Source: Xylanibacter ruminicola (GTDB lineage Bacteria > Bacteroidota > Bacteroidia > Bacteroidales > Bacteroidaceae). Taken from it: DNA of 64,000 nt. Positions 16,428 through 25,598 of this stretch are shown piece by piece. The notes beneath the pieces were generated by a model. The model saw only the letters and a list, made by a program, of their open reading frames with translations, made no database searches and was not told the DNA's origin. The position numbers and the translations under genes are program-made. The first letter of the stretch is position 1. The number at the start of each line of letters is the position of its first letter. Location of the stretch: positions 1-64,000 of the forward strand of contig NZ_FRBD01000011.1 in assembly GCF_900142525.1 (NCBI RefSeq), read 5' to 3'.

Positions 16428-17585
16428 TTAGTTGGGGGCTTGTCTGTAACACAAATAAGCTATAAATAAATATAATATGTTAGGTATCCACGCAGCCAAC
16501 AGGGCTGGTGTATCGGCATTGACGGCAAAGGTGGAGCTGATGGTCTGCAACAAGATGTAGCTGAACGAGAGCGCCAGACCGATGCCAAGATAAAGACCCA
16601 TGCCGCCCTTACGCTTGCGGCTGGAGAGAGAAACACCGATGATAGTAAGGATGAACGAAGCAAATGAGGTGGCTATTCGCTTGTGATACTCTACTTCGTA
16701 CTGCACAACATTGGTTGAACCGCGGTCTATCTGCTTGGATATATAGCGGTGAAGCTCGCTAGATGTGAGCGTCTCAGACTGACCGTCGGAATAGATCAGG
16801 TCCATAGGCTCCATCTGTACAAGGGTATCGATGACTGCACCCGACTGGATCTCCTCGCGCAGACCTTTCAGGGTACGTATCTTGTAATTCTGTGCCTTCC
16901 AGTGATAGCGCGAATCGCTGATAGAATCGTAGCGGATGACTGAGGCCGTCATGTGGCTAACAAGCTTCTTGTTCTCGAATTTATCGAGCGAGAAGCCATA
17001 GCCGGTCTGAGTCTGGGCGTCGTACTGCTGCAGATAGGCAATAACACCTGGTGCCACCATGAGCTGCACATTGGTGGCAGAGACTGTCTTCTTGTTGTTC
17101 TTATACTTCGACTCGAACTCCATTTTGACCTGATTGCCCTTTGGAATCACAAATCCGCCCAGATAGAAATTGGCTGCAGCAATAAGTGCTGCCGAAATCA
17201 TATAGGGGCGCAACAGACGCTTAAAGCTGACACCTGCTGCCAGCATGGCTATAATCTCGGAATTGCCCGCCAAGTTGGATGTAAAGAAGATGACGGCAAT
17301 AAATACGAACAGTGGCGAGAAGAGGTTGGCAAAGTAGGGCACGAAGTTGGCGTAGTAATCGAATACAATAGCCTTGAGCGGTGCACCGTTAGTAGAGAAC
17401 TTGGCCAGATTCTCGTTGATATCGAATACAATCGAAATAGAAATAATCAGAACGATTGCAAAGATGTAGGTTCCGATGAACTTGGCTATCAGATAGCGGT
17501 CAAGACGAGACACGTATCTGAACGGATTGATATAGTTCAGATAGCGCAGGTATTTCAGCCATCGTAAGTATTTAGCTACTTTCAT
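16428..17585 (-). CDS. LptF/LptG family permease (lipopolysaccharide export)
   Basis: 385 aa, YjgP/YjgQ family. A basic N-terminus (KYLRWLKYLRYLNYINPF) leads into LDRYLIAKFIGTYIFAI and two further helices. A periplasmic beta domain (about 130-290) follows, and three C-terminal helices end the protein. It forms the membrane part of the Lpt ABC transporter that moves LPS to the outer membrane. LptF and LptG cannot be told apart here. It overlaps tgt by 4 nt (ATGA), implying coupling. Confidence 0.92.
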   Translation of the reverse strand: MKVAKYLRWLKYLRYLNYINPFRYVSRLDRYLIAKFIGTYIFAIVLIISISIVFDINENLAKFSTNGAPLKAIVFDYYANFVPYFANLFSPLFVFIAVIFFTSNLAGNSEIIAMLAAGVSFKRLLRPYMISAALIAAANFYLGGFVIPKGNQVKMEFESKYKNNKKTVSATNVQLMVAPGVIAYLQQYDAQTQTGYGFSLDKFENKKLVSHMTASVIRYDSISDSRYHWKAQNYKIRTLKGLREEIQSGAVIDTLVQMEPMDLIYSDGQSETLTSSELHRYISKQIDRGSTNVVQYEVEYHKRIATSFASFILTIIGVSLSSRKRKGGMGLYLGIGLALSFSYILLQTISSTFAVNADTPALLAAWIPNILYLFIAYLCYRQAPN

Positions 17586-18724
17586 CGTCTTCTGCCTAAT
17601 TGGTCAATTACACTACGTTTCCACTGAACGAAATCGCCAGCGATGATATGCTGTCGGGCATCGCCTACCAGTCGGAGGTAGAATGCCAGATTATGAATCG
17701 ATGCTATCTGCATGGCCAGCAGCTCCTGTGCCTTGAACAGATGGTGCAGGTAGGCCTTGGAGTGGATGCGGTCGATATCGCAGCCATCAGGATCGATAGG
17801 CGAGAAGTCGTTCTCCCACTTCTTGTTACGCATGTTCATGGTGCCCTCGTAAGTGAAGAGCATGGCGTTACGGCCGTTACGCGTTGGCATGACGCAGTCG
17901 AACATGTCGACACCACGCTCAATGGCCTCGAGGATGTTTTGAGGTGTGCCTACGCCCATCAAGTAACGGGGACGGTCCTTAGGCAGGATCTCGTTAACCA
18001 CCTCGATCATCTCGTACATCACCTCGGTAGGTTCGCCTACGGCCAGACCGCCGATAGAGGCACCACCGCCATCGTTAAGCTTGCCCAGAACGTCGCACAC
18101 GTGCTTGGCAGCATCCTGGCGCAGGTCCTTATAGGTACAGCCTTGAACAATGGGGAACAGCGTCTGGTTATAGCCGTAGAGAGGCTCGGTCTCGTTGAAT
18201 CGCTTGACACAGCGCTCCAGCCAACGCTGGGTGAGGCGCAAACTGTTTTCGGCATACTTGTAGTCGCTCTGGCCTGGAGGGCACTCGTCGAACGCCATCA
18301 TGATATCGGCTCCGATGACACGCTCGGTATCCATCACATTCTCTGGTGTAAAGATGTGGCGCGAACCATCGATATGACTCTGGAACTCGCAACCTTCCTC
18401 ACGGAGCTTACGGATGCCGGTGAGCGAGAATACCTGGAAACCGCCCGAATCGGTAAGGATGGGGCGATCCCAAGTGTTGAACTTGTGCAGTCCGCCTGCC
18501 TGGCGCAGGATGTCGAGACCTGGGCGGAGATAGAGATGATAGGTGTTGCCCAGAATAATCTGAGCCTTGACCTGCTCGCGCAGTTCGCTGAAATGTACAC
18601 CCTTTACACTACCTACAGTGCCTACAGGCATGAAGATAGGTGTCTGTATCTGGCCGTGGTCGGTGGTTATCAATCCGGCACGGGCGTCGCTGGCTGCATC
18701 AGTATGTTGTACTTCGAATGTCAT
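17582..18724 (-). CDS. tgt: Queuine/preQ1 tRNA-ribosyltransferase
   Basis: 380 aa. It has the TGT barrel with TDSGGFQVFSL near residues 90-100, GGLAVGEP near 227-234 and VMPTRNGRNA near 279-288. It exchanges guanine-34 for preQ1 in tRNAs with GUN anticodons, including the tRNA-Asp(GUC) genes in this window. The usual zinc site CxCxxC before SRAYLHHL is changed: only Cys315 remains (DGCDIDRIHSKAYLHHL), with Asp at the other two positions. The gene overlaps lon upstream by 1 nt and lptF/G downstream by 4 nt. Confidence 0.95.
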   Translation of the reverse strand: MTFEVQHTDAASDARAGLITTDHGQIQTPIFMPVGTVGSVKGVHFSELREQVKAQIILGNTYHLYLRPGLDILRQAGGLHKFNTWDRPILTDSGGFQVFSLTGIRKLREEGCEFQSHIDGSRHIFTPENVMDTERVIGADIMMAFDECPPGQSDYKYAENSLRLTQRWLERCVKRFNETEPLYGYNQTLFPIVQGCTYKDLRQDAAKHVCDVLGKLNDGGGASIGGLAVGEPTEVMYEMIEVVNEILPKDRPRYLMGVGTPQNILEAIERGVDMFDCVMPTRNGRNAMLFTYEGTMNMRNKKWENDFSPIDPDGCDIDRIHSKAYLHHLFKAQELLAMQIASIHNLAFYLRLVGDARQHIIAGDFVQWKRSVIDQLGRRR

Positions 18725-21186
18725 TACTTCTTCTTTTCGTCTTCAGTTTCTTCGGGAATAGTGAAATCAAGAGGATTCTCTACAATCTCATCGGTAAGGG
18801 CATAATTCCATACATCCTGCACATTCTCTACATAATGGAATGTGACACCATTGAGGTAAATATCGGGAATCTCGAGGATGTCTTTCTCATTCTCCTGACA
18901 CATCACAATATCGGTGATGCCTGCACGCTTGGCTGCAAGAATCTTCTCCTTGATACCGCCTACGGGCAGCACCTTTCCACGCAGAGTGATCTCGCCGGTC
19001 ATAGCGGTGTTCTTGCGAACCTTGCGCTGGGTGAGGGCAGAGGCGATACTGGTGGCGATGGTGATACCTGCCGAAGGACCATCCTTTGGTGTGGCACCCT
19101 CGGGCACGTGGATATGAATGTTCCAGTGATCGAAGATGCGATAGTCGATGTTAAGCGTCTCGGCATGGGCCTTGACATACTCGAGTGCAAGGATGGCCGA
19201 CTCTTTCATTACATCGCCCAGGTTACCGGTGAGTGTGAGCTTAGCGCCCTTGCCCTTAGAAAGTGATGTCTCGATGAAGAGAATCTCACCGCCCACAGAA
19301 GTCCACGCAAGACCAGTAACAACACCAGCATAAGAGTTGCCCTGATAGATGTCGCGATAAAAAGGTGGCTTGCCAAGCAGGTCCTCAATCTCGCTCGGGG
19401 TAATCTTCTTGTAGGCTTTGGCCTCGTCCAACTGGCGGTTGAACGCAATCTTACGAAGAGCTTTGTTGATCTGCTTTTCGAGCTGACGAACACCGCTCTC
19501 ACGGGTATAGCGCTCAATAATCATCTCAATGGCAGCCTTATTGAATGTGGGCTTCATACCAGGCTTGTTAAGACCTGTATTCTCGAGCTCACGTGGAATC
19601 AAGTGACGCTTTGATATTTCAATCTTTTCCTCTGTAATATAACCACTTACGTCGATAATCTCCATACGGTCGAGTAGGGGGCTAGGGATAGTGCTGAGGT
19701 TATTGGCGGTAGCAATAAACAGCACCTTAGACAGGTCGTAATCTACATCGAGATAGTTGTCGTGGAAAGCATTGTTCTGCTCAGGATCGAGCACCTCGAG
19801 CAGTGCTGATGCAGGGTCGCCGTTATGTGTATTCTGTGTAACCTTGTCGATCTCGTCGAGAATGAATACTGGGTTGCTGGAACCTGCTTTCTGGATGCTC
19901 TTAATGATTCGGCCTGGCATAGCGCCGATATAGGTACGACGGTGACCACGAATCTCGGCCTCGTCGTGAAGTCCACCAAGTGACACACGGACATAATTAC
20001 GCTTCATGGCTGCAGCAATAGACTTGCCGAGCGAAGTCTTACCAACTCCTGGAGGGCCATAAAGACAAAGGATAGGCGACTTGAGATCGCCACGCAGACC
20101 AAGCACGGCCATATACTCAAGAATACGCTCCTTGACCTTCTCCATGCCATAGTGATCTTTGTCGAGAATCTTCTGGGCACGTTTCAGATTCAAATCGTCG
20201 TGGGTATATTGGCCCCATGGCAGATTTACCAACGTCTGCAGATATGTGAGCTGTACATTGTACTCAGGACTCTGGGGATTTAAGTTGTCGAGCTTATCAC
20301 ATTCTTTGCGGAAGAAACGATTCATCTCGTACGACCAGTTTTTCTTCATGGCCTTACGAAGAAGTTCGCTCTTCTCGATCGATTCGCCGTTGCCCATCTC
20401 AGCCTGCATGTTCTTGATCTGTTGCTGCAGGAAGTAATTGCGCTGCTGCTCGTCGATGTCCTCACGGGTCTTATTGCGAATCTGGACCTTCAATTTCTGC
20501 AGATTAATCTCTCGGTTCAATACCTTCATAGTCATGAACAGGCGCTCCTTCACTGTTTCGGCCTCGAGCATCTTCTGCTTCTCCTTATGACTGAAAGGCA
20601 TGGTGGTACACACGAAATTGAGCATCATAATCGGATTAGAGATGTTCTTGATGGCAAAGCTGGCCTCATCGGGAATCTCTTCGGTTACCGATATGTAATC
20701 GTATACTAAGTCGCGTAAATCTGCTAATGCAGTATTAAACTCTCGGTCTTTCTGTTCGGGTTCAATCTCCTCAATAGGGGAGGTTCGACCTTTAAGATAA
20801 GGCTCGAAAGATTCGATTTCCTCGAGCTTCATACGGCCAAATCCCTGTACAATAGCAGTAATGTTTCCATTGGGCAACGTAAGAATCTTCATGACTTTGG
20901 CATATACACCAACACGATACAGATCGGACATGCTGGGATAGTCGACCTCAGGGTCACGCTGGGAAACAACGCCGATAATATTGCCTTTACGTTCAGCTTT
21001 TTCTACTAGTTTCTTGCTTGAAATACGGCCAATTAGGATTGGTGTTACCACGCCAGGAAACAAGACCATATTGCGTAAAGCTAACACTGGTACTTGTTCG
21101 GGAGTTTTAACATTCAAAAAATCACTTAAATCTCCTTCGATGTCAGCAATCATCTGGAATGCTGAATTGTTATTCTGATTACTCAT
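18724..21186 (-). CDS. lon: ATP-dependent protease La (Lon)
   Basis: 820 aa. A LON substrate domain (about 30-225) and coiled coil precede the AAA+ module, with Walker [10 protein letters not shown] near 375-383. The C-terminal protease domain has the catalytic Ser in KDGPSAGI near 703 and the Lys in [14 protein letters not shown] near 745. It degrades misfolded and regulatory proteins in the cytoplasm. A long acidic end (EETEDEKKK) is present. It is the first gene of a six-gene operon. Confidence 0.97.
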   Translation of the reverse strand: MSNQNNNSAFQMIADIEGDLSDFLNVKTPEQVPVLALRNMVLFPGVVTPILIGRISSKKLVEKAERKGNIIGVVSQRDPEVDYPSMSDLYRVGVYAKVMKILTLPNGNITAIVQGFGRMKLEEIESFEPYLKGRTSPIEEIEPEQKDREFNTALADLRDLVYDYISVTEEIPDEASFAIKNISNPIMMLNFVCTTMPFSHKEKQKMLEAETVKERLFMTMKVLNREINLQKLKVQIRNKTREDIDEQQRNYFLQQQIKNMQAEMGNGESIEKSELLRKAMKKNWSYEMNRFFRKECDKLDNLNPQSPEYNVQLTYLQTLVNLPWGQYTHDDLNLKRAQKILDKDHYGMEKVKERILEYMAVLGLRGDLKSPILCLYGPPGVGKTSLGKSIAAAMKRNYVRVSLGGLHDEAEIRGHRRTYIGAMPGRIIKSIQKAGSSNPVFILDEIDKVTQNTHNGDPASALLEVLDPEQNNAFHDNYLDVDYDLSKVLFIATANNLSTIPSPLLDRMEIIDVSGYITEEKIEISKRHLIPRELENTGLNKPGMKPTFNKAAIEMIIERYTRESGVRQLEKQINKALRKIAFNRQLDEAKAYKKITPSEIEDLLGKPPFYRDIYQGNSYAGVVTGLAWTSVGGEILFIETSLSKGKGAKLTLTGNLGDVMKESAILALEYVKAHAETLNIDYRIFDHWNIHIHVPEGATPKDGPSAGITIATSIASALTQRKVRKNTAMTGEITLRGKVLPVGGIKEKILAAKRAGITDIVMCQENEKDILEIPDIYLNGVTFHYVENVQDVWNYALTDEIVENPLDFTIPEETEDEKKK

Positions 21187-21210
21187 TATTCAAACTATTA
21201 ATTTGGGCTG

Positions 21211-21218
21211 CAAAGTTA
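21211..21218 (-). promoter_or_regulatory. -7 box of the lon operon
   Basis: Minus-strand TAACTTTG; start near 21204, about 18 nt before the lon ATG. No good -33 box is seen. No heat-shock-type operator repeat is evident. Confidence 0.55.
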
Positions 21219-21271
21219 CTAATAATAATTAAGAATTAAGAATGATAGGCTGATAATTTACAAATAATTAG

Positions 21272-21279
21272 TATCTTTG
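21272..21279 (+). promoter_or_regulatory. -7 box of trmN6, almost leaderless
   Basis: TATCTTTG ends at 21279 and the ATG begins at 21288. With a start 5-7 nt after the box, the leader is only 1-4 nt. Divergent from the lon promoter. Confidence 0.6.
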
Positions 21280-21287
21280 CTGCGATT

Positions 21288-21998
21288 ATGGGAAAAAATA
21301 GCTTTCAATTCAAACAATTCACGATCAATCAAGAGCGCTGTGCCATGAAAGTAGGTACAGACGGAACGCTGTTAGGAGCATGGGCAAATGCACCTGAAAG
21401 ACCATGCAGAATATTGGATATAGGCACCGGTACTGGGCTGCTGGCGCTGATGATGGCGCAACGTTATCCTGAAGCATCTGTTGTGGGTATTGATATTGAT
21501 AAGGATGCAGCCATGCAGGCTCAGGAGAATGTTGGCGCATCGCCATTTAGTGACAGAATTACAATTATTCATGGTGATGCTACAAAAATTGAGGACAAAG
21601 AAGAATTCGATGCCATTGTATGTAATCCGCCTTATTTCGTTGATTCGTTGATTTGTCCCAAAGACCAAAGAACGTTAGCCAGACATACAGTAAGTCTGAC
21701 GTACGAGCAGTTGATGGGAACTGCATATAAATTATTAAAAAATGATGGTGTATTCTCAATCGTTGTTCCAACAGAGAATAACGACGCTATAGAATCTGCA
21801 GCCGCATTTGCCGGATTTTTAATCAGCAGAATCTGTATGATAAAAACAACACCCAATAAACTTCCTAAACGACAACTTATAGAACTGAGAAAGGTCAGAA
21901 CTGAGGATTTGGATTTTAAAGAAGTCATTCTAGAAGAAGTTCATAATCAGCGCAGCGAATGGTATTTCGAATTAACAAAAGAATTCTATCTTAAATAA
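21288..21998 (+). CDS. trmN6: tRNA1(Val) (adenine(37)-N6)-methyltransferase
   Basis: 236 aa, YfiC/TrmN6 family. The opening FKQFTINQERCAMKVGTDG is family-typical. The SAM-binding LDIGTGTGLLAL lies at 43-54, and the N6-adenine catalytic motif NPPYF at 113-117. It methylates A37 of tRNA-Val(UAC). Stands alone; it converges on the DUF3127 gene with a shared terminator at 22076-22097. Confidence 0.9.
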   Translation: MGKNSFQFKQFTINQERCAMKVGTDGTLLGAWANAPERPCRILDIGTGTGLLALMMAQRYPEASVVGIDIDKDAAMQAQENVGASPFSDRITIIHGDATKIEDKEEFDAIVCNPPYFVDSLICPKDQRTLARHTVSLTYEQLMGTAYKLLKNDGVFSIVVPTENNDAIESAAAFAGFLISRICMIKTTPNKLPKRQLIELRKVRTEDLDFKEVILEEVHNQRSEWYFELTKEFYLK

Positions 21999-22075
21999 TT
22001 TACAATGAGAGTAGTACTAACAAATACTACCTTATATATCCTATTTATCATAATGCCAATTCATTTTTTAAAAGA

Positions 22076-22097
22076 ATAGTCCGCCGAAACGGACTAT
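22076..22097. terminator. Bidirectional terminator between trmN6 and DUF3127 gene
   Basis: Perfect 8-bp stem ATAGTCCG (22076-22083)/CGGACTAT (22090-22097) with a 6-nt loop. It is flanked by A-rich sequence on the left and CTTT on the right, so it can serve both convergent genes. Confidence 0.7.
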
Positions 22098-22118
22098 CTT
22101 TAATCAAATCGCACTGTT

Positions 22119-22505
22119 TTAGAATGGCAGATCGTCAGATGATCCTTCGCCAGCAGGCTCCTGTGCTGGTGGGAATGGTGACGTTGCTGCAGATGGAGCT
22201 GCTACAGAACTCTGAGGAGCTACTGCAGGCTGCTGACCGCGAAGAACATTCCATGCACGAATCTCGTTGAACCAACGTCCGTTATACTCATGAGCATCGA
22301 TATCAAACTGGATAGTAAGATCTTCGCCCTGCTGAATATTGAACTGCTTGATTTTGTCCTCACCAAACAGACGGAAAACGCATTTGCGTGGATATTGGCC
22401 AGGTACTTCGATTACATATTCCTGAGACATCCATGAATTGCCTGTGCGGGCTGAAACGCCACTTTGAGCTGCCATAACGGCGATAATTTTACCTGTTAAT
22501 TCCAT
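22119..22505 (-). CDS. DUF3127 OB-fold protein with SSB-like acidic tail
   Basis: 128 aa. A single OB-like domain (about 1-90; MELTGKIIAVM, then YPRKCVFRLFGEDKI and WFNEIRAWNV) is followed by an Ala/Pro/Ser linker. It ends in GSSDDLPF, the acidic tip with terminal Pro-Phe that SSB uses to recruit partner proteins. DUF3127 proteins are Bacteroidetes-specific and of unknown function; a second single-strand-binding protein is a reasonable inference. It lies near dnaN (divergent). Confidence 0.85.
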   Translation of the reverse strand: MELTGKIIAVMAAQSGVSARTGNSWMSQEYVIEVPGQYPRKCVFRLFGEDKIKQFNIQQGEDLTIQFDIDAHEYNGRWFNEIRAWNVLRGQQPAVAPQSSVAAPSAATSPFPPAQEPAGEGSSDDLPF

Positions 22506-22606
22506 TACTTTTATTGTTTTTATTTGTTTTTATTTGTTGAAATTCTCGTTTTCACTGCGCGAAATTACTAAAAATAGTTTGAATAGAGAAAATTTCTCCT
22601 TTTTTT

Positions 22607-22638
22607 TTTGCTCATTACAACGTTTTTTTGTAATTTTG
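22607..22638 (+). promoter_or_regulatory. Promoter of the dnaN operon
   Basis: TTTG at 22607-22610 after a T-run, 20 nt, then TAATTTTG at 22631-22638. The start is near 22644, 39 nt before the dnaN ATG. No DnaA gene or box cluster is seen, so this is not evidence of an origin. Confidence 0.7.
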
Positions 22639-22682
22639 TACTCAATAATATAATATGTAGAATAATAAAATAACTATAAACT

Positions 22683-23807
22683 ATGCGTTTTACATTATCA
22701 AGTACAGCATTGAGCTCTAAGCTCACCGCTCTTTCGAGAGTTATTAACAGTAAGAATGCACTCCCGATTCTGGGCGACTTTTTATTCGAGATTGACAACA
22801 ATACTTTGTTTCTGACTGCGTCGGATTCAGAGAATGTTATGAAGACTCAGCTCGAACTGACAGAAAGTGACGGCAGCGTTCGTTTTGCTATCGGTAACCA
22901 CGATATGCTTGAGGCTATCAAAGGTATCTCCGAGCAGCCAATCACATTCGATGTGAACCTGGAGCAGTCTCTCGTTAAGATTAGCTACCAGAACGGTTTG
23001 TTCTCGCTACCAATTGATAATGCTGATGAATATCCTGTAGCACAGACAGTTAGCGATTTTGCTAAAATTATTACTTTGCCAAATGCAATCCTTGCTGAGA
23101 ATATTAATCGTAGCATTTTCGCAACAGCTCAGGATGAACTGCGCCCAGTAATGAATGGTATCTACTTCGACCTGACTGCCGATCATCTGGCTGTAGTAGC
23201 ATCGGATGGTCATAAGTTGGTTCGTAATAAAGTGTTTACCATTAAGAGCGAAGAGCCATCAGCATTTATCCTTCCAAAGAAACCAGCTAACCTGCTGAAG
23301 AATCTGCTTGGAAAAGACGGCGGTGATGTAACCATCCGTTTTGACGAACGTAATGCGGAGGTTAACTATGGAGACGGTGTGCTTCAGTGTCGTCTGATTG
23401 AGGGTCGCTACCCTAACTATAACTCTGTAATCCCACAGAATAACCCTAACGAGGTTCGTGTAGACCGTCTTGGTCTGCTGGCAGCTCTGCGTCGTGTACA
23501 GCCATTTGCTAACGATTCGAGCAATTTGGTAAGATTCCACGTTGAAGGCTCTACACTGCAGCTCGATGCAGAAGACTTCGACTTCTCAAAGACTGCTACC
23601 GAGCGCATGACCTGCGATTATAATGGAATACCTATGAGCATCGGTTTCAAAGGTAATGCGTTTATCGAGGTTTTGAGCAATATCGACTGCCCAGATGTTC
23701 TTATTCAGCTGGCTGATGCAAGTCGTGCAGGACTTGTACTGCCAAACGAGCAACCAGAGAATCAGGAGGTTGTGATGCTGATGATGCCAATGCTGATTAA
23801 TAACTAA
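22683..23807 (+). CDS. dnaN: DNA polymerase III sliding clamp, beta subunit
   Basis: 374 aa, the standard length, with three repeated clamp domains. The opening MRFTLSSTALSSKLTAL...NSKNALPILG is the family signature, and the end LPNEQPENQEVVMLMMPML matches the conserved C-terminus (usually PMR/PML). It forms the ring that tethers DNA polymerase. It is the first gene of dnaN, exonuclease, porD, recN and TPR protein. Confidence 0.97.
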   Translation: MRFTLSSTALSSKLTALSRVINSKNALPILGDFLFEIDNNTLFLTASDSENVMKTQLELTESDGSVRFAIGNHDMLEAIKGISEQPITFDVNLEQSLVKISYQNGLFSLPIDNADEYPVAQTVSDFAKIITLPNAILAENINRSIFATAQDELRPVMNGIYFDLTADHLAVVASDGHKLVRNKVFTIKSEEPSAFILPKKPANLLKNLLGKDGGDVTIRFDERNAEVNYGDGVLQCRLIEGRYPNYNSVIPQNNPNEVRVDRLGLLAALRRVQPFANDSSNLVRFHVEGSTLQLDAEDFDFSKTATERMTCDYNGIPMSIGFKGNAFIEVLSNIDCPDVLIQLADASRAGLVLPNEQPENQEVVMLMMPMLINN

Positions 23808-23827
23808 ACAGTGGAGAGGAAGAGAAA

Positions 23828-24685
23828 GTGAAACTGAATCTTATTAAACCACTGGTTATATTTGACCTGGAGACTACGGGACTTGACTTGGTTAAGGACC
23901 GTATTATCCAGATATCATATATTAAAGTTTATCCCGACGGACGCGAGGAACGTGGAAATGAGTTGGTTAACCCTGAGAAGCCCATTGAGCCTATTATTAC
24001 TCAATTAACGGGTATATCAAACGAGGATGTAAAGGATAAGCCAACTTTTAAGCAGTTAGGTGCCGTATTAGCCGAGAAATTCACAGGATGTGATTTCGCA
24101 GGTTTTAATTCAAATCATTTTGATATTCCTTTGCTGGCTGAAGAGTTTCTGCGTGCTGGCATTGACTTTGATTTCAGTAAATGCAAGATGATTGATGCTC
24201 AAACCATCTTTCATAAAATGGAGCGTCGTAATCTGGCAGCAGCATATAAGTTCTATTGTGGCCGCAAAATGGAAGATGATTTCGAAGCACATCGTGCCGA
24301 TCAGGATACCGAGGCTACATATCGCGTACTGATGGGTGAGTTGGATAAGTATGCTCCTGGTGCCAATGAGGATCCAGAAAAGGTGTTGGAGAACGATATG
24401 ACGAAGCTGGCCGAGTTCTCACGTGTTAATAATAACGTAGACTTTGCTGGTCGTATTGTATGGGGTGAGGTAAAAGACCGTAATGGTAATCCCCTACTCG
24501 ATGCTGATGGTAATCCCCAACTTACCGAAGTATTTAATTTTGGTAAGCACAAAGGCATTCCTGTTGCCGACGTGTTGCACATAGATCCCGGTTACTATAG
24601 CTGGATTCTTGCTGGAGACTTTACCTATAACACCAAACAGGTACTTACCAGAATCCGTCTGCGTGAATCAAAACTTAACGGATGA
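23828..24685 (+). CDS. DnaQ-like 3'-5' exonuclease with C-terminal DUF3820-like module
   Basis: 285 aa from a GTG start at 23828, 20 nt after dnaN. DEDDh exonuclease motifs: FDLETTG (12-18), FAGFNSNHFDIPLL near 93-106, and AHRADQDTEA near 153-162 with the catalytic His and Asp. A separate C-terminal part (about 235-275) with NFGKHKGIPV...DPGYYSWIL resembles DUF3820. Next to the sliding clamp it is a candidate proofreading or repair nuclease. It overlaps porD by 4 nt. Confidence 0.88.
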   Translation: MKLNLIKPLVIFDLETTGLDLVKDRIIQISYIKVYPDGREERGNELVNPEKPIEPIITQLTGISNEDVKDKPTFKQLGAVLAEKFTGCDFAGFNSNHFDIPLLAEEFLRAGIDFDFSKCKMIDAQTIFHKMERRNLAAAYKFYCGRKMEDDFEAHRADQDTEATYRVLMGELDKYAPGANEDPEKVLENDMTKLAEFSRVNNNVDFAGRIVWGEVKDRNGNPLLDADGNPQLTEVFNFGKHKGIPVADVLHIDPGYYSWILAGDFTYNTKQVLTRIRLRESKLNG

Positions 24686-25590
24686 TAAGGAAAGAGGCTT
24701 TATTAATAACAATACTTATGCTTGCAGTTCTTGGAATTAATGCTCAGGAACTGCAAGTTAAAGTTAATATTAATCATAGCCAGATTCAAGGAACTGATGC
24801 CAGTGTGTTCGAAAATCTGCAACAGACTATGGAACAGTTTCTTAATGAACGCACATGGACTGAACTACAGTTCCAGCAGAACGAGCGTATCCAAGCTACT
24901 ATCAGCATTACCGTTAACAAGTATCTGCGTGACGAAAACCGTTTTGAGTGTACAGCGCTTATACAAGCTAATCGTCCTGTATACAATTCGGCATATAACT
25001 CTACCTTATATAATAATAGAGATGCCAATTTTAACTTTGATTTCCAACAGTTCGACCAACTGAACTTTACCGAAGAGAATGTCGACAATCAGCTGACAGC
25101 TCTCCTAGCCTACTACGCTATGCTGATTATAGGGCTCGACCTGGATAGTTTTTCACCGATGGGGGGTACTGATGTACTACAACGCTGTATGGTGTTAGTA
25201 AATAATGCTCAGAATCTGGGATTTGCTGGATGGAAATCGTTTGAGGATAACCGTAACCGCTTTGCGGTCATCAATGATTATCTCGACGAGGCAATGAAAT
25301 CATTCAGGCAGTTACAGTATGATTATTACCGAAAAGGTCTTGACGAGATGGCTAATAATGCTGAAAGAGGCAGAACAGAAATAACTGATGCACTAGAAAA
25401 TGATTTGCAAAAGGCTCACGCCGACAAACCTCTAAGCTTATTGCCGCAGATATGGACAGACTTCAAGAAAGATGAGTTGGCAAACATCTATAAAGGTAAA
25501 GGTACTCAGAAAGAGAAGCAACGCATATATGATATGCTGATGGGGTTAAACGCATCGCAAAACAATAGTTGGGAACAAATCATCAAATAG
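24682..25590 (+). CDS. porD: PorD/DUF4835 family protein of the type IX secretion system
   Basis: 302 aa with a signal peptide (ALLITILMLAVLGINAQ), so it is periplasmic. The body has ELQVKVNINHSQIQG, then YYAMLIIGLDLDSFSPMGGT near 145-165, all characteristic of DUF4835. P. gingivalis PorD belongs to this family and is tied to type IX secretion, although the exact role is unclear. The ATG overlaps the exonuclease stop. As I recall, coaBC often sits between the exonuclease and this gene in relatives; it is absent here. Confidence 0.8.
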   Translation: MIRKEALLITILMLAVLGINAQELQVKVNINHSQIQGTDASVFENLQQTMEQFLNERTWTELQFQQNERIQATISITVNKYLRDENRFECTALIQANRPVYNSAYNSTLYNNRDANFNFDFQQFDQLNFTEENVDNQLTALLAYYAMLIIGLDLDSFSPMGGTDVLQRCMVLVNNAQNLGFAGWKSFEDNRNRFAVINDYLDEAMKSFRQLQYDYYRKGLDEMANNAERGRTEITDALENDLQKAHADKPLSLLPQIWTDFKKDELANIYKGKGTQKEKQRIYDMLMGLNASQNNSWEQIIK

Positions 25591-25598
25591 TAACTATT

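Noticed and set aside
17600..18805. 401-aa open frame antisense to tgt
   Set aside because: Shadow frame; tgt motifs on the other strand are clear, and no independent start signal is seen.
22560..22683. Origin of replication near dnaN
   Set aside because: No dnaA gene and no cluster of DnaA boxes; dnaN is not next to dnaA in most Bacteroidetes.
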